Part shown: positions 31,029-40,806 of the stretch, piece by piece
Position numbering within the stretch: position 1 is the stretch's first letter
Layout of the letters: every line of letters starts with the position of its first letter
NCBI RefSeq assembly: GCF_002843235.3
Contig: NZ_CP031123.2
Location: 2,108,001 to 2,172,000, forward strand
DNA from: Providencia huaxiensis
Lineage (GTDB): Bacteria; Pseudomonadota; Gammaproteobacteria; Enterobacterales; Enterobacteriaceae
Reading direction: 5' to 3'
Length of the DNA stretch: 64,000 nt
The notes under the pieces: generated by a model
Told to the model about the DNA's origin: nothing
What the model saw: only the letters and a program-made list of their open reading frames with translations
Database searches by the model: none
Made by a program: the position numbers and the translations under genes

Positions 31029-33251
31029 TTACTGTTCGTTACTTGATTTTGTTGCATTAACCCCATCTTCTGCATCTGCAGAAAAAAAGGTTCGATTATT
31101 TTCTGCCATGTTACATAGCAATTCACAAGGCTGGAATTTATCACCATATTTCATAGCGAGGTTATTCAGGGTTTCCACGGTTTTTGCAATCCCCAGGCTA
31201 TCCATATACCTGAATGGGCCACCAAAGAAAGGTGGGAAACCGATACCAAATACCGCCCCGACATCCCCATCACGTGCACTTTTAATAATCTTTTCATCAA
31301 GGCAACGGGCAGCCTCGTTAAGCATCATCATAACGCACCGCTGTGCAATATCCGCTTTAGTCAATGTATCGTTGGGAACTACACCAATCAGTGAATAAAT
31401 GGTTTTATCGACTTGACGCTTACTGGCTTTTTTCCAAAACCACAACTTATTAGTGTGGTGACCATATTCATAAAAACCTTTGCCATTTTTCTTACCTTTA
31501 CGGTCGTCTTTAACGACTTTGTCGAGTAAATCAGGGGCTTTGAAACGCTCACCAAAACGCTCAACTAAAATCGGTAAAATTTTAGTTCCTACATCAATAC
31601 CGACTTCGTCTAATAGATTAAAAGGCCCGACAGGGAAGCCAAATTCGACTAAAGCACGGTCAATATGCTCTATTGATTCACCTTCAACAAGGCATTGGGC
31701 AGCTTCACATAAGAATGGGGCTAAAATGCGATTTACATAGAAACCGGCATCATCCCCCACGACAATTGCTGTTTTGCCTTGGCGTTTTGCTAGAGCAACA
31801 ACGGTTGCAATCGTTGTTTCGTCTGTGTGTTGATGAGGGATTACTTCAACCAAAGGCATTTTATCGACTGGGCTAAAGTAGTGTAAGCCGATGACTTTTT
31901 CAGGATGCGTCGCATTCTGTGCAATTTGGTGAATAGGTAAGGATGATGTATTAGAAGCAAAAATAGCTTGTTGTTTCGACATCTTTTCAACTTCAGCAAC
32001 CATTTTTTGTTTTAATGCTAAATCTTCAAATACCGCTTCAATGATAACATTAGCGTTTTCCAGCCCTTGATAACTTAATGTGCCTGATACCTTAGCCATA
32101 ACGGCTGCTCGTTCCCGGGCTAGTAACCGCCGTTTGATAACTCGCTGAGTCAGTAGGTCCCAGCTATAACGCAGGGCTTGGGTGACACCTTTGTCTGAAA
32201 TATCTTTAATACGAACGGGTAATTTACCTTGAAAAGCGGTGACATAAGCAATTCCGCCGCCCATCAACCCACCGCCAAGCACACCAACTTGGTTAATTTT
32301 CAAGGGTGCAGCTTGCGCCCCCGTTTCATTTTTTAACGCGGTAACCGCAAAAAATAAATTACGTAATGCAGCAGACTCTGGTGTCATCACAAGCTCACCG
32401 AAGGCTTTCGCTTCTTCTGCATAACCGGCTTGCAACCCTTTATTCATTCCTGTTTTCACAACATGAATAATTTTTTCAGGGGCTGGGTAATGGCCTTTGG
32501 TTTTGCTGAGTGCTTTTTGTTTGGCGCTATCGAACACTTTATTGCGTAATAATTTGCTGCTTAATAAGCGCTGTTGCCAATGGATAGCAGGACGCTGAAC
32601 GCCCCCTTTTTTCACCATTTTAACTGCAACGTCGAGTAAAATAGACTCAGGAACTACATCATCAACTAACCCTATTTTCAGCGCCTGTTTCGCTTTTAGC
32701 TGGCGGCCTGTCAGCATTAAATCCAATGCATGTGGAATACCAATCAACCGAGGTAAACGCTGCGTTCCTCCAGAGCCAGGTAATAACCCCAATTGTACTT
32801 CAGGCAAGCCTAACTTCGTTTTATCATCATTAGAACAAACCCTCGCATGACATGCCAAGGCAAGCTCTAGCCCGCCGCCTAAACACGCACCATGTATTGC
32901 GGCAATAATAGGCAATGGGTAATTATCGATTTTATCAAATAGTACGTGACCTGCTTTTGACAACTCACTGGCTTGGGCTTTATTTTCACAGCCAGCTATC
33001 ATGCTAATGTCTGCGCCTGCAATAAAACTGTCTTTTTTCCCTGAGGTGATAACTAAGCCTTTCAAACCAGAGGTAGACTGCGCTTGCTGTAAAACTGCAA
33101 GGAATTGCTCCGCAAATTCCGCTTTTAATGTATTCACTTTTTCATTCGGTACATCAATGAAGATGACCCCGACGTTTTCATCATGAATTTCTAAGCGAAA
33201 AGCCTGTTGTGTTTTTTCTCTTGCAACTTCTATAGCAGAATTTTGAGCCAT
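31029..33251 (-). CDS. fadJ: Fatty acid oxidation complex subunit alpha FadJ
   Basis: A 740-residue bifunctional enzyme. The N-terminal enoyl-CoA hydratase (crotonase) domain has the oxyanion-hole motifs [13 protein letters not shown] and [17 protein letters not shown]. The central NAD-binding domain of 3-hydroxyacyl-CoA dehydrogenase has [18 protein letters not shown], with the catalytic His in [18 protein letters not shown], followed by two C-terminal dehydrogenase domains. The start at 33251 overlaps the fadI stop (TAATG) and has GAGGTGG upstream. It forms the anaerobic-type beta-oxidation complex with FadI. Confidence 0.96.
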   Translation of the reverse strand: MAQNSAIEVAREKTQQAFRLEIHDENVGVIFIDVPNEKVNTLKAEFAEQFLAVLQQAQSTSGLKGLVITSGKKDSFIAGADISMIAGCENKAQASELSKAGHVLFDKIDNYPLPIIAAIHGACLGGGLELALACHARVCSNDDKTKLGLPEVQLGLLPGSGGTQRLPRLIGIPHALDLMLTGRQLKAKQALKIGLVDDVVPESILLDVAVKMVKKGGVQRPAIHWQQRLLSSKLLRNKVFDSAKQKALSKTKGHYPAPEKIIHVVKTGMNKGLQAGYAEEAKAFGELVMTPESAALRNLFFAVTALKNETGAQAAPLKINQVGVLGGGLMGGGIAYVTAFQGKLPVRIKDISDKGVTQALRYSWDLLTQRVIKRRLLARERAAVMAKVSGTLSYQGLENANVIIEAVFEDLALKQKMVAEVEKMSKQQAIFASNTSSLPIHQIAQNATHPEKVIGLHYFSPVDKMPLVEVIPHQHTDETTIATVVALAKRQGKTAIVVGDDAGFYVNRILAPFLCEAAQCLVEGESIEHIDRALVEFGFPVGPFNLLDEVGIDVGTKILPILVERFGERFKAPDLLDKVVKDDRKGKKNGKGFYEYGHHTNKLWFWKKASKRQVDKTIYSLIGVVPNDTLTKADIAQRCVMMMLNEAARCLDEKIIKSARDGDVGAVFGIGFPPFFGGPFRYMDSLGIAKTVETLNNLAMKYGDKFQPCELLCNMAENNRTFFSADAEDGVNATKSSNEQ

Positions 33252-34570
33252 TATTCCACCTCTAAGATCATAGCTGCACCTAAACCACCCGCAGCACAAG
33301 CTGTTGTTAAACTAAAACCACCACCCCGTCTGCGCAATTCATTTAGGGTTTGTGTCACCATTCGTGCGCCTGTGGCTGCAAATGGGTGCCCATAAGCGAT
33401 AGAGCCCCCTAAGACATTAAATTTATCCATATCCACTTCGCCAATTGCGTTATCTATTCCTAATTTTTCTTGAGCGAATTTACGGCTACCAAACATTTGT
33501 AAATTAGCGAGTGTTTGCGCAGCAAAGGCTTCATGCATATCAATCAGGGATAAATCTTGCAGTGATAACCCCGCTCGTTTCAAAGCAAGCGGAGTGGCAT
33601 AAGAAGGCCCCAAAAGCATATCTTCCCATACGTCTATCGCTGAAAACGCATAACTTCGAATATAGCCTAGCGGCGTATAACCCAGTGATTTCGCTCGGGA
33701 CTCGGTCATCATCAATACTGCAGCGGCACCATCTGTCAACGGTGTGCTGTTCGCAGCGGTAACACTACCGTGCTTACGGTCAAAGGCGGGTTTTAATTTC
33801 GCATAGGATGATAGTACTGAGTTTGTACGCACATTGTTATCTTGGGAAAAAGCTTGCTTAAAGGGCGGCATATATGCGGTCATAACTTCATCATTTAAAG
33901 CGCCATTTTCCCACGCTTTTGTCGCTAACATATGCGAGCGATGAGCAAGCTCATCTTGCTGGGCTCGGCTAATTTGATAACTTTTCGCCATTTGCTCCGC
34001 GGTATCTCCCATACGCAGCCCTGTAGAATATTCCGCAACACCGGGTGCAACTGGTGCTAGATCCCTCAAACGTAATTTCGCTAACAATGATAATTTTTGC
34101 CCAACAGACTTTGCTTTGCTTAATGCTAATAACGTCTCGGCCAATTTTTTTGATACGCCAATAGGAAGCACAGAAGATGAATCTGCCCCGCCAGCAATAC
34201 CGATAGAAATATCGCCTACCCTCATACTTTGAGCAACATTAACAATTGCTTGAAAACTTGTCGCGCAAGCTCTTGATACACTGTAGGCATCTGTTGAGAC
34301 ACTCATCCCTGTACCAAGAACAATTTCCCGCGCAATATTCGGTGCTTCTGGCATTTGTACCACTTGCCCAAATACCAATTGCTCAATCAGGTTTCTATCT
34401 AAATCATTACGGGCTAATAATTCAGCAACTACGGCTTTACCTAGATCGACTGCTGGAATTCCTGCGTATGCCGTAGATTGCTTTGCAAAAGGTAAGCGTA
34501 GACCACTGACAATGGCGATCCTTTCATTTGTTTTATCTGTATTTTCACCATGGTTGAGATGTTGATTCAT
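33251..34570 (-). CDS. fadI: 3-ketoacyl-CoA thiolase FadI
   Basis: A 439-residue thiolase (436 in E. coli) that releases acetyl-CoA in the last beta-oxidation step. The acyl-accepting Cys is in [11 protein letters not shown] (about residue 102), and the other catalytic residues are in [25 protein letters not shown] and [13 protein letters not shown]. It precedes fadJ with a 1-nt stop/start overlap. A FadR-like operator lies 59-75 bp upstream of the start. Confidence 0.97.
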   Translation of the reverse strand: MNQHLNHGENTDKTNERIAIVSGLRLPFAKQSTAYAGIPAVDLGKAVVAELLARNDLDRNLIEQLVFGQVVQMPEAPNIAREIVLGTGMSVSTDAYSVSRACATSFQAIVNVAQSMRVGDISIGIAGGADSSSVLPIGVSKKLAETLLALSKAKSVGQKLSLLAKLRLRDLAPVAPGVAEYSTGLRMGDTAEQMAKSYQISRAQQDELAHRSHMLATKAWENGALNDEVMTAYMPPFKQAFSQDNNVRTNSVLSSYAKLKPAFDRKHGSVTAANSTPLTDGAAAVLMMTESRAKSLGYTPLGYIRSYAFSAIDVWEDMLLGPSYATPLALKRAGLSLQDLSLIDMHEAFAAQTLANLQMFGSRKFAQEKLGIDNAIGEVDMDKFNVLGGSIAYGHPFAATGARMVTQTLNELRRRGGGFSLTTACAAGGLGAAMILEVE

Positions 34571-34628
34571 GGTCGCTCCTGCTAAAGCAAAAATGAAAAT
34601 TATAGTTAATTAGCTCTCTAAGCGGACA

Positions 34629-34645
34629 AAGAGGTCTGACCTGTA
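34629..34645. promoter_or_regulatory. FadR-like operator upstream of fadIJ
   Basis: AAGAGGTCTGACCTGTA agrees with the FadR consensus AACTGGTCGGACTTGTT at 12 of 17 positions and keeps the palindromic GGTC-N-GACC core. Confidence 0.7.
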
Positions 34646-34767
34646 ACAATTGTTAACATAAAATTCACAATTATCAATGGGTATTGATAAAAAATGCGAG
34701 CAGGTACGCAACTTAGAGTAAAAACCCAACAAATTGCAGCAGAGGAAAACAGGAGGGAAATAAGGAA

Positions 34768-34817
34768 GCCTTTTATCACTGGGCGTTAATCACGCCATCG
34801 TTTTAGTGATAAAAGGC
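34768..34817. terminator. Large hairpin after yfcZ
   Basis: A perfect 13-bp stem (GCCTTTTATCACT / AGTGATAAAAGGC) encloses a second small stem (GGCG / CGCC). It lies 26 nt beyond the yfcZ stop and between yfcZ and fadI, both on the minus strand. It probably ends the yfcZ transcript, though the T-tract is poor. Confidence 0.6.
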
Positions 34818-34843
34818 AAATCAGAGCAAATTCAATCGTTTGA

Positions 34844-35140
34844 TTAACGAAGACCTAATTGAAAAATCAAACTTTCTGCTTCACAGCTAAAACTAAACTC
34901 CGCCGTAAGCTCAACACCATCCTCTACAGGCTTAATAGAATGGGTTATCGCACAAGGGTCTGACTCAACAGATTTTGCTTTCTCTGTGAGTGTTTTCAAC
35001 ATAGTTTCCGCTTCATTTTGTGTAGCGAATACATGCTGATACGAGGCAGTGCAGTCTTTATTATCTAATACTGTTCCCACATCTACACAGCAGCAGGCTG
35101 CGGTTTCATCCGCGCTACAACGGTTAATCGCATCAGTCAT
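34844..35140 (-). CDS. yfcZ: YfcZ/YiiS family protein
   Basis: A 98-residue small protein very close to E. coli YfcZ (conserved CSADETAACCCVDVGTVLDNKDCTASY and the ending CEAESLIFQLGLR). The CCC cluster and other conserved Cys residues suggest metal binding or redox chemistry, but the function is not established. The ATG at 35140 follows TTGGAG; an upstream TTG on that Shine-Dalgarno is rejected. Position between fadI and fadL is conserved. Confidence 0.9.
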   Translation of the reverse strand: MTDAINRCSADETAACCCVDVGTVLDNKDCTASYQHVFATQNEAETMLKTLTEKAKSVESDPCAITHSIKPVEDGVELTAEFSFSCEAESLIFQLGLR

Positions 35141-35370
35141 TTTACTCTCCAAATAAACAAACTGTTAAGTCGCTATCATAACGCTGAAAAAGTGCTAAAA
35201 ACTAGTATGTATCAAAATATATCGCTAATAATTAAACATAAGTTTGATCTTACCCCGTATTCGTATACTTTTCGCTCCCAATTCGTCAGTTAATGTTGCC
35301 ATTTTGTTAAATATGTCGCATTTTTGAAAACAAAGTCACAATAACTGCAAAACAAGCTTGCAACATATCA

Positions 35371-35387
35371 GGTGGTCAGACCTATAC
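35371..35387. promoter_or_regulatory. FadR-like operator 1 upstream of fadL
   Basis: GGTGGTCAGACCTATAC keeps the TGGTC-N-GACC core of FadR sites. E. coli fadL also has two FadR sites. Confidence 0.6.
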
Positions 35388-35393
35388 TCTAGT

Positions 35394-35410
35394 AACTGGT
35401 CTGATTTGTC
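35394..35410. promoter_or_regulatory. FadR-like operator 2 upstream of fadL
   Basis: AACTGGTCTGATTTGTC matches the FadR consensus AACTGGTCGGACTTGTT at 14 of 17 positions, 84-100 bp before the start codon. Confidence 0.75.
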
Positions 35411-35493
35411 ATAACGGCAAGGGACCCTACAATTCTGCGCTTCTTGCGATAGAAGTCGCTTTATTCAAAATAAAACATAAGAGGGTTTTGGTC

Positions 35494-36798
35494 ATGAGCC
35501 AGAAAAACCTGTTTTCTAGATCAGCTTTAGCAATAGCAGTGGCAATTGTATCATCCAACGCAGGCGCGGCTGGTTTTTTGCTTAATGAATATTCTACATC
35601 CGCACTGGGACGCGCGTTTTCGGGAGCGGGTGCAATGGGCGACAACGCAAGTGAGGGAAGCCGAAACCCTGCTGCCATGATGTTGTTTGATCGCCCTTCT
35701 CTTTCTGTTGGTGCCGTTTATATTGACCCAAGCGTTGATATCAAAGGGCGTGATAAAGATATGTTTACTTCAAACAATATCGCACCAAATGCACTGGTTC
35801 CTAACGCTCACTTTATCTTTCCTATTAATGATAAATGGGCCGTTGGTACTTCAATGACGACCAACTTTGGTTTAGCAACTGATTTCCCTAAAGATTACGC
35901 TGGTGGCCCAGTTGGCGGCAAAACTGATTTAAAAACCGTTAACTTAAATTTAAGCGGTGCATATCGTTTAAATAACCATTTTAGTTTTGGTGTAGGTGCT
36001 AACGCAGTTTATGCAGATGCTGAAATAACTCGTCATGCGGGAGTGTTATCCCTACAACCCCCTGTCTCAAGCCTACCCGGTGTTAGCCCAAGCTCAACCA
36101 TGGCAAAGCTAAAAGGAGATGACTGGGGCTATGGTTGGAATGCGGGTCTGTTGTATGAGATCAATGAAGACAACCGTTTAAGCTTAACTTACCGTTCTAA
36201 AGTTAAAGTTAAATTTGAAAATGGTAAATACTCAAATGACCTACCAAATATGCCCCTTCCAAATGGTCTTGTAGGGACTGGTGGTGAAAAAATCAAGGGA
36301 ACTTTAGACCTTAACTTACCTGATATCTGGGAATTCTCTGGTTACCATAAAGTCGCACCTAAATGGGCACTGCATTATAGCGTTGCTTACACGGGCTGGA
36401 GTGAATTTAAAGAATTAACCGCTTATCGTAAGAGCGATGGCCAAGAACTATTCCATAAACCAGAAAACTTTGATGATGCATGGCGTCTCGCTATCGGTAC
36501 CACTTATTTCTATGATGATAATTGGACTTTCCGTACAGGTATTGCCTATGATGAAAGCCCTGTACCAGCTAAGTATCGTTCAATTTCGATTCCTGACCAA
36601 GACCGTTACTGGTTAAGTGCAGGAACCACTTATGCATTTAATGAAAACGCTTCTGTTGATGTGGGTATTTCTTATATGCACGGCAAAAAAGTCAATATAA
36701 ATGAAAGGCTTGTAGAAAAAGACCCTAGAACTATGACGAGTTTCAAATCTGAAGGTTCTGCTTGGTTATACGGTGTAAACTTCAACTATACGTTCTAA
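35494..36798 (+). CDS. fadL: Long-chain fatty acid outer membrane transporter FadL
   Basis: A 434-residue outer membrane beta-barrel. A signal peptide ([19 protein letters not shown]..., cleavage before AGFLLNE) is followed by the FadL N-terminal hatch ([19 protein letters not shown], with the conserved NPA in GSRNPAAM). The C-terminus ends in an aromatic residue (FNYTF), as usual for barrel assembly. It imports long-chain fatty acids. The ATG at 35494 has GAGGG 8-12 nt upstream. Two FadR-like sites precede it. Confidence 0.96.
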   Translation: MSQKNLFSRSALAIAVAIVSSNAGAAGFLLNEYSTSALGRAFSGAGAMGDNASEGSRNPAAMMLFDRPSLSVGAVYIDPSVDIKGRDKDMFTSNNIAPNALVPNAHFIFPINDKWAVGTSMTTNFGLATDFPKDYAGGPVGGKTDLKTVNLNLSGAYRLNNHFSFGVGANAVYADAEITRHAGVLSLQPPVSSLPGVSPSSTMAKLKGDDWGYGWNAGLLYEINEDNRLSLTYRSKVKVKFENGKYSNDLPNMPLPNGLVGTGGEKIKGTLDLNLPDIWEFSGYHKVAPKWALHYSVAYTGWSEFKELTAYRKSDGQELFHKPENFDDAWRLAIGTTYFYDDNWTFRTGIAYDESPVPAKYRSISIPDQDRYWLSAGTTYAFNENASVDVGISYMHGKKVNINERLVEKDPRTMTSFKSEGSAWLYGVNFNYTF

Positions 36799-36813
36799 TT
36801 AATCGAATTTTTA

Positions 36814-36841
36814 AGTATCAGGGAGTTCTCTCCCTGGTACT
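36814..36841 (+). terminator. fadL terminator
   Basis: An 11-bp stem (AGTATCAGGGA / TCCCTGGTACT, one G-U pair) with a 6-nt loop, 15 nt after the fadL stop, followed by ATTATTAT. Confidence 0.78.
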
Positions 36842-37177
36842 ATTATCAATGTCAATTGCCCCATCCCACTAATTTTCAAAACTTAACATAAATTTTCTTG
36901 ACCCTCACCTGCATCATATGTAAATTAAATGTTAAGAATATGAGTTCACCTCATCATTTCTTTATAAAATACACACTATCGCATTTTTAAGATAAATCGC
37001 TTTAGATTTCATTAGATTATCATTCATTCTCTGAATGTTCTTATTTGCAAGCACAACCCAATAGCATATTTTATACTGATGATATCCACTAATATATATG
37101 GCTTTTCATCAAACTGTATTAATCACGCTATATTCTATTATTGGCTACGGCCACGAAGGCATGTAAAAGAGGCAACA

Positions 37178-37192
37178 ATGACTAAAACTTAG
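37178..37192 (+). other. Four-codon mini-ORF (MTKT) ahead of a small membrane protein
   Basis: ATG-ACT-AAA-ACT-TAG preceded by AGAGG at 5-nt spacing. Its stop overlaps the Shine-Dalgarno (AGGAGG, 37191-37196) of the next frame, so its translation could gate that frame. Confidence 0.3.
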
Positions 37193-37200
37193 GAGGCTGT

Positions 37201-37296
37201 ATGGGAACACTGTTTACTGTCGGTTTTATTGGTGTATTAGGGGTAATAGCCTTAATTGACACCGTCTCTCAACGAGGAAAGCGAGACAATGATTAG
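37201..37296 (+). CDS. Predicted 31-residue small membrane protein
   Basis: A short frame encoding one hydrophobic helix (about residues 3-19, FTVGFIGVLGVIALI) and a charged tail (QRGKRDND). A perfect AGGAGG lies 4 nt upstream of the ATG, the strongest evidence that it is translated. It resembles in form the many small single-pass proteins of enterics that modulate larger membrane proteins, but I recognise no specific family. It is convergent with mlaA and followed by a hairpin. Confidence 0.55.
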   Translation: MGTLFTVGFIGVLGVIALIDTVSQRGKRDND

Positions 37297-37303
37297 CTTT
37301 TTA

Positions 37304-37346
37304 TTTATCACTCTCTAGTATCATTCGTATACAAGAGAGTGATAAA
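37304..37346. terminator. Long inverted repeat between small ORF and mlaA
   Basis: A perfect 13-bp inverted repeat (TTTATCACTCTCT / AGAGAGTGATAAA) with a 17-nt loop between convergent genes. It probably ends both transcripts, although T-tracts are weak. Confidence 0.55.
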
Positions 37347-37368
37347 CCTTCCAAAACAATTCAATTTA

Positions 37369-38121
37369 CTAATCTATCGAATCAAGCTGGTCTTCAATCG
37401 CTGCTGCATTTGGGTTTTCTGTTGCTTTTAACGCGCCACCACTTGATAAAAAGTCATTACGTTGGAAATAGGCTTCTCGCATCATTAAGTACGGGTCTGA
37501 AGAGTTCTTCAATAATCCATCTGAATCTAATAGCCTTGCTCGGGTTTCAATTCCTTCCAGTGCCCATTTACCCGCGGACATCCAGAATGTGAGATAGCTT
37601 AGCATTGGATATAAATCATCAACTAAGTCCCCCCCTTGTTCCCTCGGTGTTGCACTGCCATACCCCGGTAACACCACATAAGGACCATAGCCCACATCGT
37701 AATAGCCTAAGGTATTACCAAAACGTTTTGGCTCTTCTTTCGCTAATTGAGGGTTTGCCATTGTCGCCACATCAATGAGCCCCCCCATACCGAAGACAGT
37801 ATTAAGGAAAAAGCGGTTAAAATGTTTGAAACCTTGAGTCACTTCCCCACGCAGAAAGCTATTTAACATACTTGCAGGTTCTTCAAGGTTAACAAAAAAA
37901 TTGGTTAATCCATTACGGGCAGGCATCGGGACATAATCATTCCAAGCAACAGCAACTGGCCTCAAGACATAAGGGTCAAGGACGTTATAGTTGAAATTAA
38001 ACATTGCTCGGTTGAACCCTTCTAATGGGTCCGAACGTTCATGTGTTTCTGGATCAATGCTACTTGCACAACCTGCAATTAACACCCCTGCCAGAAAAAC
38101 GCCCGTCATGCGAAACTTCAT
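37369..38121 (-). CDS. mlaA: Outer membrane lipid asymmetry lipoprotein MlaA (VacJ)
   Basis: A 250-residue lipoprotein with a signal peptide ending in the lipobox LIAGC (Cys18) and the MlaA core (DPLEGFNRAMFNFNYNVLDPYVLRPVAVAWNDYVP, then FFLNTVFGMGGLIDVA and GYGPYVVLPGYGSATPREQ). It removes misplaced phospholipids from the outer leaflet of the outer membrane and passes them to MlaC. Position next to fadL is the same as in E. coli. Confidence 0.95.
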   Translation of the reverse strand: MKFRMTGVFLAGVLIAGCASSIDPETHERSDPLEGFNRAMFNFNYNVLDPYVLRPVAVAWNDYVPMPARNGLTNFFVNLEEPASMLNSFLRGEVTQGFKHFNRFFLNTVFGMGGLIDVATMANPQLAKEEPKRFGNTLGYYDVGYGPYVVLPGYGSATPREQGGDLVDDLYPMLSYLTFWMSAGKWALEGIETRARLLDSDGLLKNSSDPYLMMREAYFQRNDFLSSGGALKATENPNAAAIEDQLDSID

Positions 38122-38474
38122 AACACTTCTCCATTCCCTGTACCGTCCTACTGCGGTACTTTTCCACTGTAATAACTGCTTTGCTTATAGTAAGGCGAAA
38201 AAAAGAATTATGTTAATCCTTTTGAGTTATTCGATTATCTTAAAGGCTAATTATACGCCATTTAATAATATTCTTATTATAAGAAAATTGAACAGTTAGT
38301 ACAAAATAGAAATGCGCCCACTCAACCATAAAGATGATAACCACCCTATTTTCGAATGAAAAACAGTCAAATAAATATTTATGGAAGATAAATTCGATTA
38401 TTTGTCCGTAACAACTTGATTCAATTAGACCTGAACAGTAAAATGCTTTCGCTATCGTAATTACGACTCCAAAA
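38122..38474. other. mlaA-argW intergenic region
   Basis: A 353-bp AT-rich gap with the divergent promoters of mlaA and the tRNA-Arg gene; no further gene seen. Confidence 0.5.
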
Positions 38475-38549
38475 GTCCCCTTAGTTAAATGGATATAACG
38501 AGCCCCTCCTAAGGGCTAGTTGCAGGTTCGATTCCTGCAGGGGACACCA
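38475..38549 (+). tRNA. argW: tRNA-Arg (CCT), argW
   Basis: A 75-nt cloverleaf: acceptor GTCCCCT/AGGGGAC, anticodon loop CTCCTAA (anticodon CCT, reads AGG), T-arm GCAGGTTCGATTCCTGC, and an encoded CCA. In enterics this gene follows the fadL-mlaA region and is a common phage attachment site; a decayed integrase lies just downstream. Confidence 0.96.
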
Positions 38550-38703
38550 TTACCACGTCTAAATACTTCCAATTTTTCAAATAAAAACAACAAATTAATT
38601 ATTTTGACTTCCAAGAAGATCTAGTAACTTCTAGTGGGGTCTAAGTACTCATGTGTATAGTACTGTGTATAGGTCTAGGTTCGATAAAAAAACTATACAC
38701 ATT

Positions 38704-39069
38704 ATGCTGCTCACTGATATCCAAATTCGTAAAGCTAAGTCTAAAATGATTTCATTTGGTGTGTATGGACAAATTTCTTTAGCCGATGCCAGAAGAAAAA
38801 GAGATGAAGCAAAAAGGCAGTTTTCAGATGGTATAGACCCAAGTGATGCGCGCAAATCGGAAAAGATCACACAAAAATACGCTGCTGGAAATACGTTTAA
38901 AGCGGTTGCAATGGAATGGCACTCATCAAAATGCTCTACATGGTCAAAAGGCTATGCGAGCGAAATATTGCGTTGTTTTGAAAATGATGTTTTTCCTTTC
39001 ACACGAAATAAAGTTCTCAACCACGTAAAATTCACTACACCGCACCCGCCTGCACAATTTGGATCATAA
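38704..39069 (+). pseudogene. Remnant of a P4-type tyrosine integrase
   Basis: The frame begins like a P4-family integrase (MLLTDIQIRKAKSK). The usual segment after this is deleted, so it jumps to the conserved MISFGVYGQISLADARRKRDEAKRQ..GIDPSDARK, continues through FKAVAMEWHSSKCSTWSKGYASEILRCFENDVFPF, and breaks off at HVKFTTPHPPAQFGS. The catalytic core (Arg, His, Tyr) is absent. It lies 155 nt downstream of argW, where such elements integrate. An upstream GTG-initiated extension to 38653 is not convincing. It is therefore the scar of a lost island or prophage. Confidence 0.85.
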
Positions 39070-39223
39070 AATTATTTCAGTTTCAAAGTGAAGTACATTT
39101 AGTGAATAAATTTATAATTATTTGAATATAAATAGTTTTTTATTTTATGTGAGATTTTTACTTAAGAGTATGAGTCGCATAAAAACTGAAAAACTAAACT
39201 ATTAGCCTCACTACCCTGCTACA

Positions 39224-39571
39224 TTATTTGTACATTGCTTCATTTATAGTTCCAGACACATTATCTAGATCAATACAATTGAATGTCAGTGTTCTATCCT
39301 CCATCCACACCCTAATAGAATATAACTTCTCCATTGAAACCCCTATTTTCTGAGGATATGCAGCGTATGGTGTCAACTGTTCTTTTTGCCACTCTTTGCA
39401 AGCGTTGAAATCACCTAACTCTTTCACTTTTATAAGCTGCTTATAAGGACGTACTATTTCTGGCTTTTTATTGTTAACTGACATCGCCTGTAGTTCATCC
39501 AAGCTATATGTCGTCGCCATTAAAGGCGACTGAAAACACGTAAATAATATAACCGCTAAGGCTCTTTTCAT
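39224..39571 (-). CDS. Hypothetical exported protein
   Basis: A 115-residue protein with a signal peptide (MKRALAVILFTCFQSPLMA) and a small mature domain with two Cys residues (FNACKEW, LTFNCIDL) that could form a disulfide. No family is recognised. It lies beside the integrase remnant on the argW side and may be cargo of the lost element. Confidence 0.6.
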   Translation of the reverse strand: MKRALAVILFTCFQSPLMATTYSLDELQAMSVNNKKPEIVRPYKQLIKVKELGDFNACKEWQKEQLTPYAAYPQKIGVSMEKLYSIRVWMEDRTLTFNCIDLDNVSGTINEAMYK

Positions 39572-39643
39572 CTCACCATCCCATCAATTAATTTCAGTCA
39601 TGTTAACTTAACGGGTGTGCGAATTTAAGCAAACAAAAAATAC

Positions 39644-40066
39644 CTACGCTAATTCAGTTTTAGTGAGATAATGCCTTTCCATACCTTTCTCTGGGAAATC
39701 AGGCAATGACATTTGTTTCACATATCCTAATTTTTCATAAAATGGCAAGGCTTGAAAACTGAAGGTGTCAACTAAGCTATGAATACAACCTAGTTTAATT
39801 GCTTCCCGTTCAGCAGCCTTCATCAATTTACTGCCTAATCCCATTTTTCTGGCGTCTTCACTTACCCATAGAAAATCGATACAGAGCCAATTCGCCTTGA
39901 CAGAAGCCAGTAATCCTCCAAGCATAACACCAGAATCATTTTTAAAATAAACGCCTAGCTCACCAAAACGTTCTGCACTCAAATATTGGATATTAAAACT
40001 ACGTAACCCTGCAAGGAGTTCTTCTTTATCTTCAGTGGTGATTTCATGTGCAACAATAATATTCAT
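39644..40066 (-). CDS. GNAT-family N-acetyltransferase
   Basis: A 140-residue GNAT enzyme with the acetyl-CoA-binding motif [25 protein letters not shown] (about residues 70-94) and the C-terminal [13 protein letters not shown] signature. The substrate is unknown. It stands alone between the small exported protein and mtlR, in the accessory segment after argW. Confidence 0.8.
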   Translation of the reverse strand: MNIIVAHEITTEDKEELLAGLRSFNIQYLSAERFGELGVYFKNDSGVMLGGLLASVKANWLCIDFLWVSEDARKMGLGSKLMKAAEREAIKLGCIHSLVDTFSFQALPFYEKLGYVKQMSLPDFPEKGMERHYLTKTELA

Positions 40067-40174
40067 TCGATGCTCTGCTGATACTCTGCTAATACTCGGC
40101 TAATAACGTGTTATTTCAAACATATTTACTTTGATAAGAAAACAGTAAAATAGGAGAGGATTGAATATGCTATT

Positions 40175-40705
40175 TTAAAATACATCAGTTTCTATAATTT
40201 GGGTAATTAAAGCCGTTACAGACAATACCAATGAAGATTTGATCATTTGCTGAAAACGGTGTTTTTGTAATTCAATTAATTGGTTATCGACAAGATCCTC
40301 TGGTTGATTGAATCTCATCATTTCTGGTAAAGGTTCCATACAATGGAGCATTTTAATACTGCCTAAAATTTCATCATCCGTAAAATTTATATTTAAATCC
40401 TCTGCCGATAACGATTCGTTTAAAGCAAGAAATAATTCTATATCTTCATAGGTTTCGCGAGAAATAGCCCCTAATGCAAATAGGAGTTTCAAACGAACTG
40501 ATAACTCCCCTAATGGCCCATTTCCAGTTAAAAGTGGTTCAACGGCATACTTTACCGCATAATCATCCTTTCTAAAAACTTTTAACATTAATTTATCAAT
40601 AGCTTGTGAAATTAAAACAACGACTTCTTGAACAAACAAATATACTTCTGGCCGTTGATTTAACCGCTCAAGGATCTGATTTTCAATGTTTTGTTTATTT
40701 TCCAT
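40175..40705 (-). CDS. mtlR: Mannitol operon repressor MtlR
   Basis: A 176-residue helical protein of the MtlR/FumE family, last gene of mtlADR. Conserved features include ERLNQRPEV, NGPLGELSVRLKLLFALGAISRETYEDI and FTDDEI. In E. coli MtlR represses the operon without a classical DNA-binding domain. The ATG at 40705 has AGAAG about 6 nt upstream; a GTG six codons earlier is less likely. The gap to mtlD is 101 nt. Confidence 0.88.
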   Translation of the reverse strand: MENKQNIENQILERLNQRPEVYLFVQEVVVLISQAIDKLMLKVFRKDDYAVKYAVEPLLTGNGPLGELSVRLKLLFALGAISRETYEDIELFLALNESLSAEDLNINFTDDEILGSIKMLHCMEPLPEMMRFNQPEDLVDNQLIELQKHRFQQMIKSSLVLSVTALITQIIETDVF

Positions 40706-40806
40706 ATTAGCTTCTTTTATCACTTTACAGCTATACTACTTACTATCATACAGTAGATAGCCATAAAGTGACTGAACCTCAGTTAATCAATCTATTATCC
40801 GTAATA

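Larger units (their letters stand above)
35141..35493. promoter_or_regulatory. yfcZ-fadL divergent control region
   Basis: A 353-bp region holding both promoters. Two FadR-like sites lie at about 35371-35387 and 35394-35410 on the fadL side; the rest is AT-rich with no other clear motif. Confidence 0.6.
36799..37200. other. fadL-mlaA gap, left part
   Basis: Apart from the fadL terminator (36814-36841) and the leader of a small open frame at 37201, this 400-bp AT-rich stretch shows nothing recognisable. Confidence 0.5.

Noticed and set aside
38653..39069. Functional integrase
   Set aside because: An internal N-terminal segment and the whole catalytic core are missing, so it is called a pseudogene.
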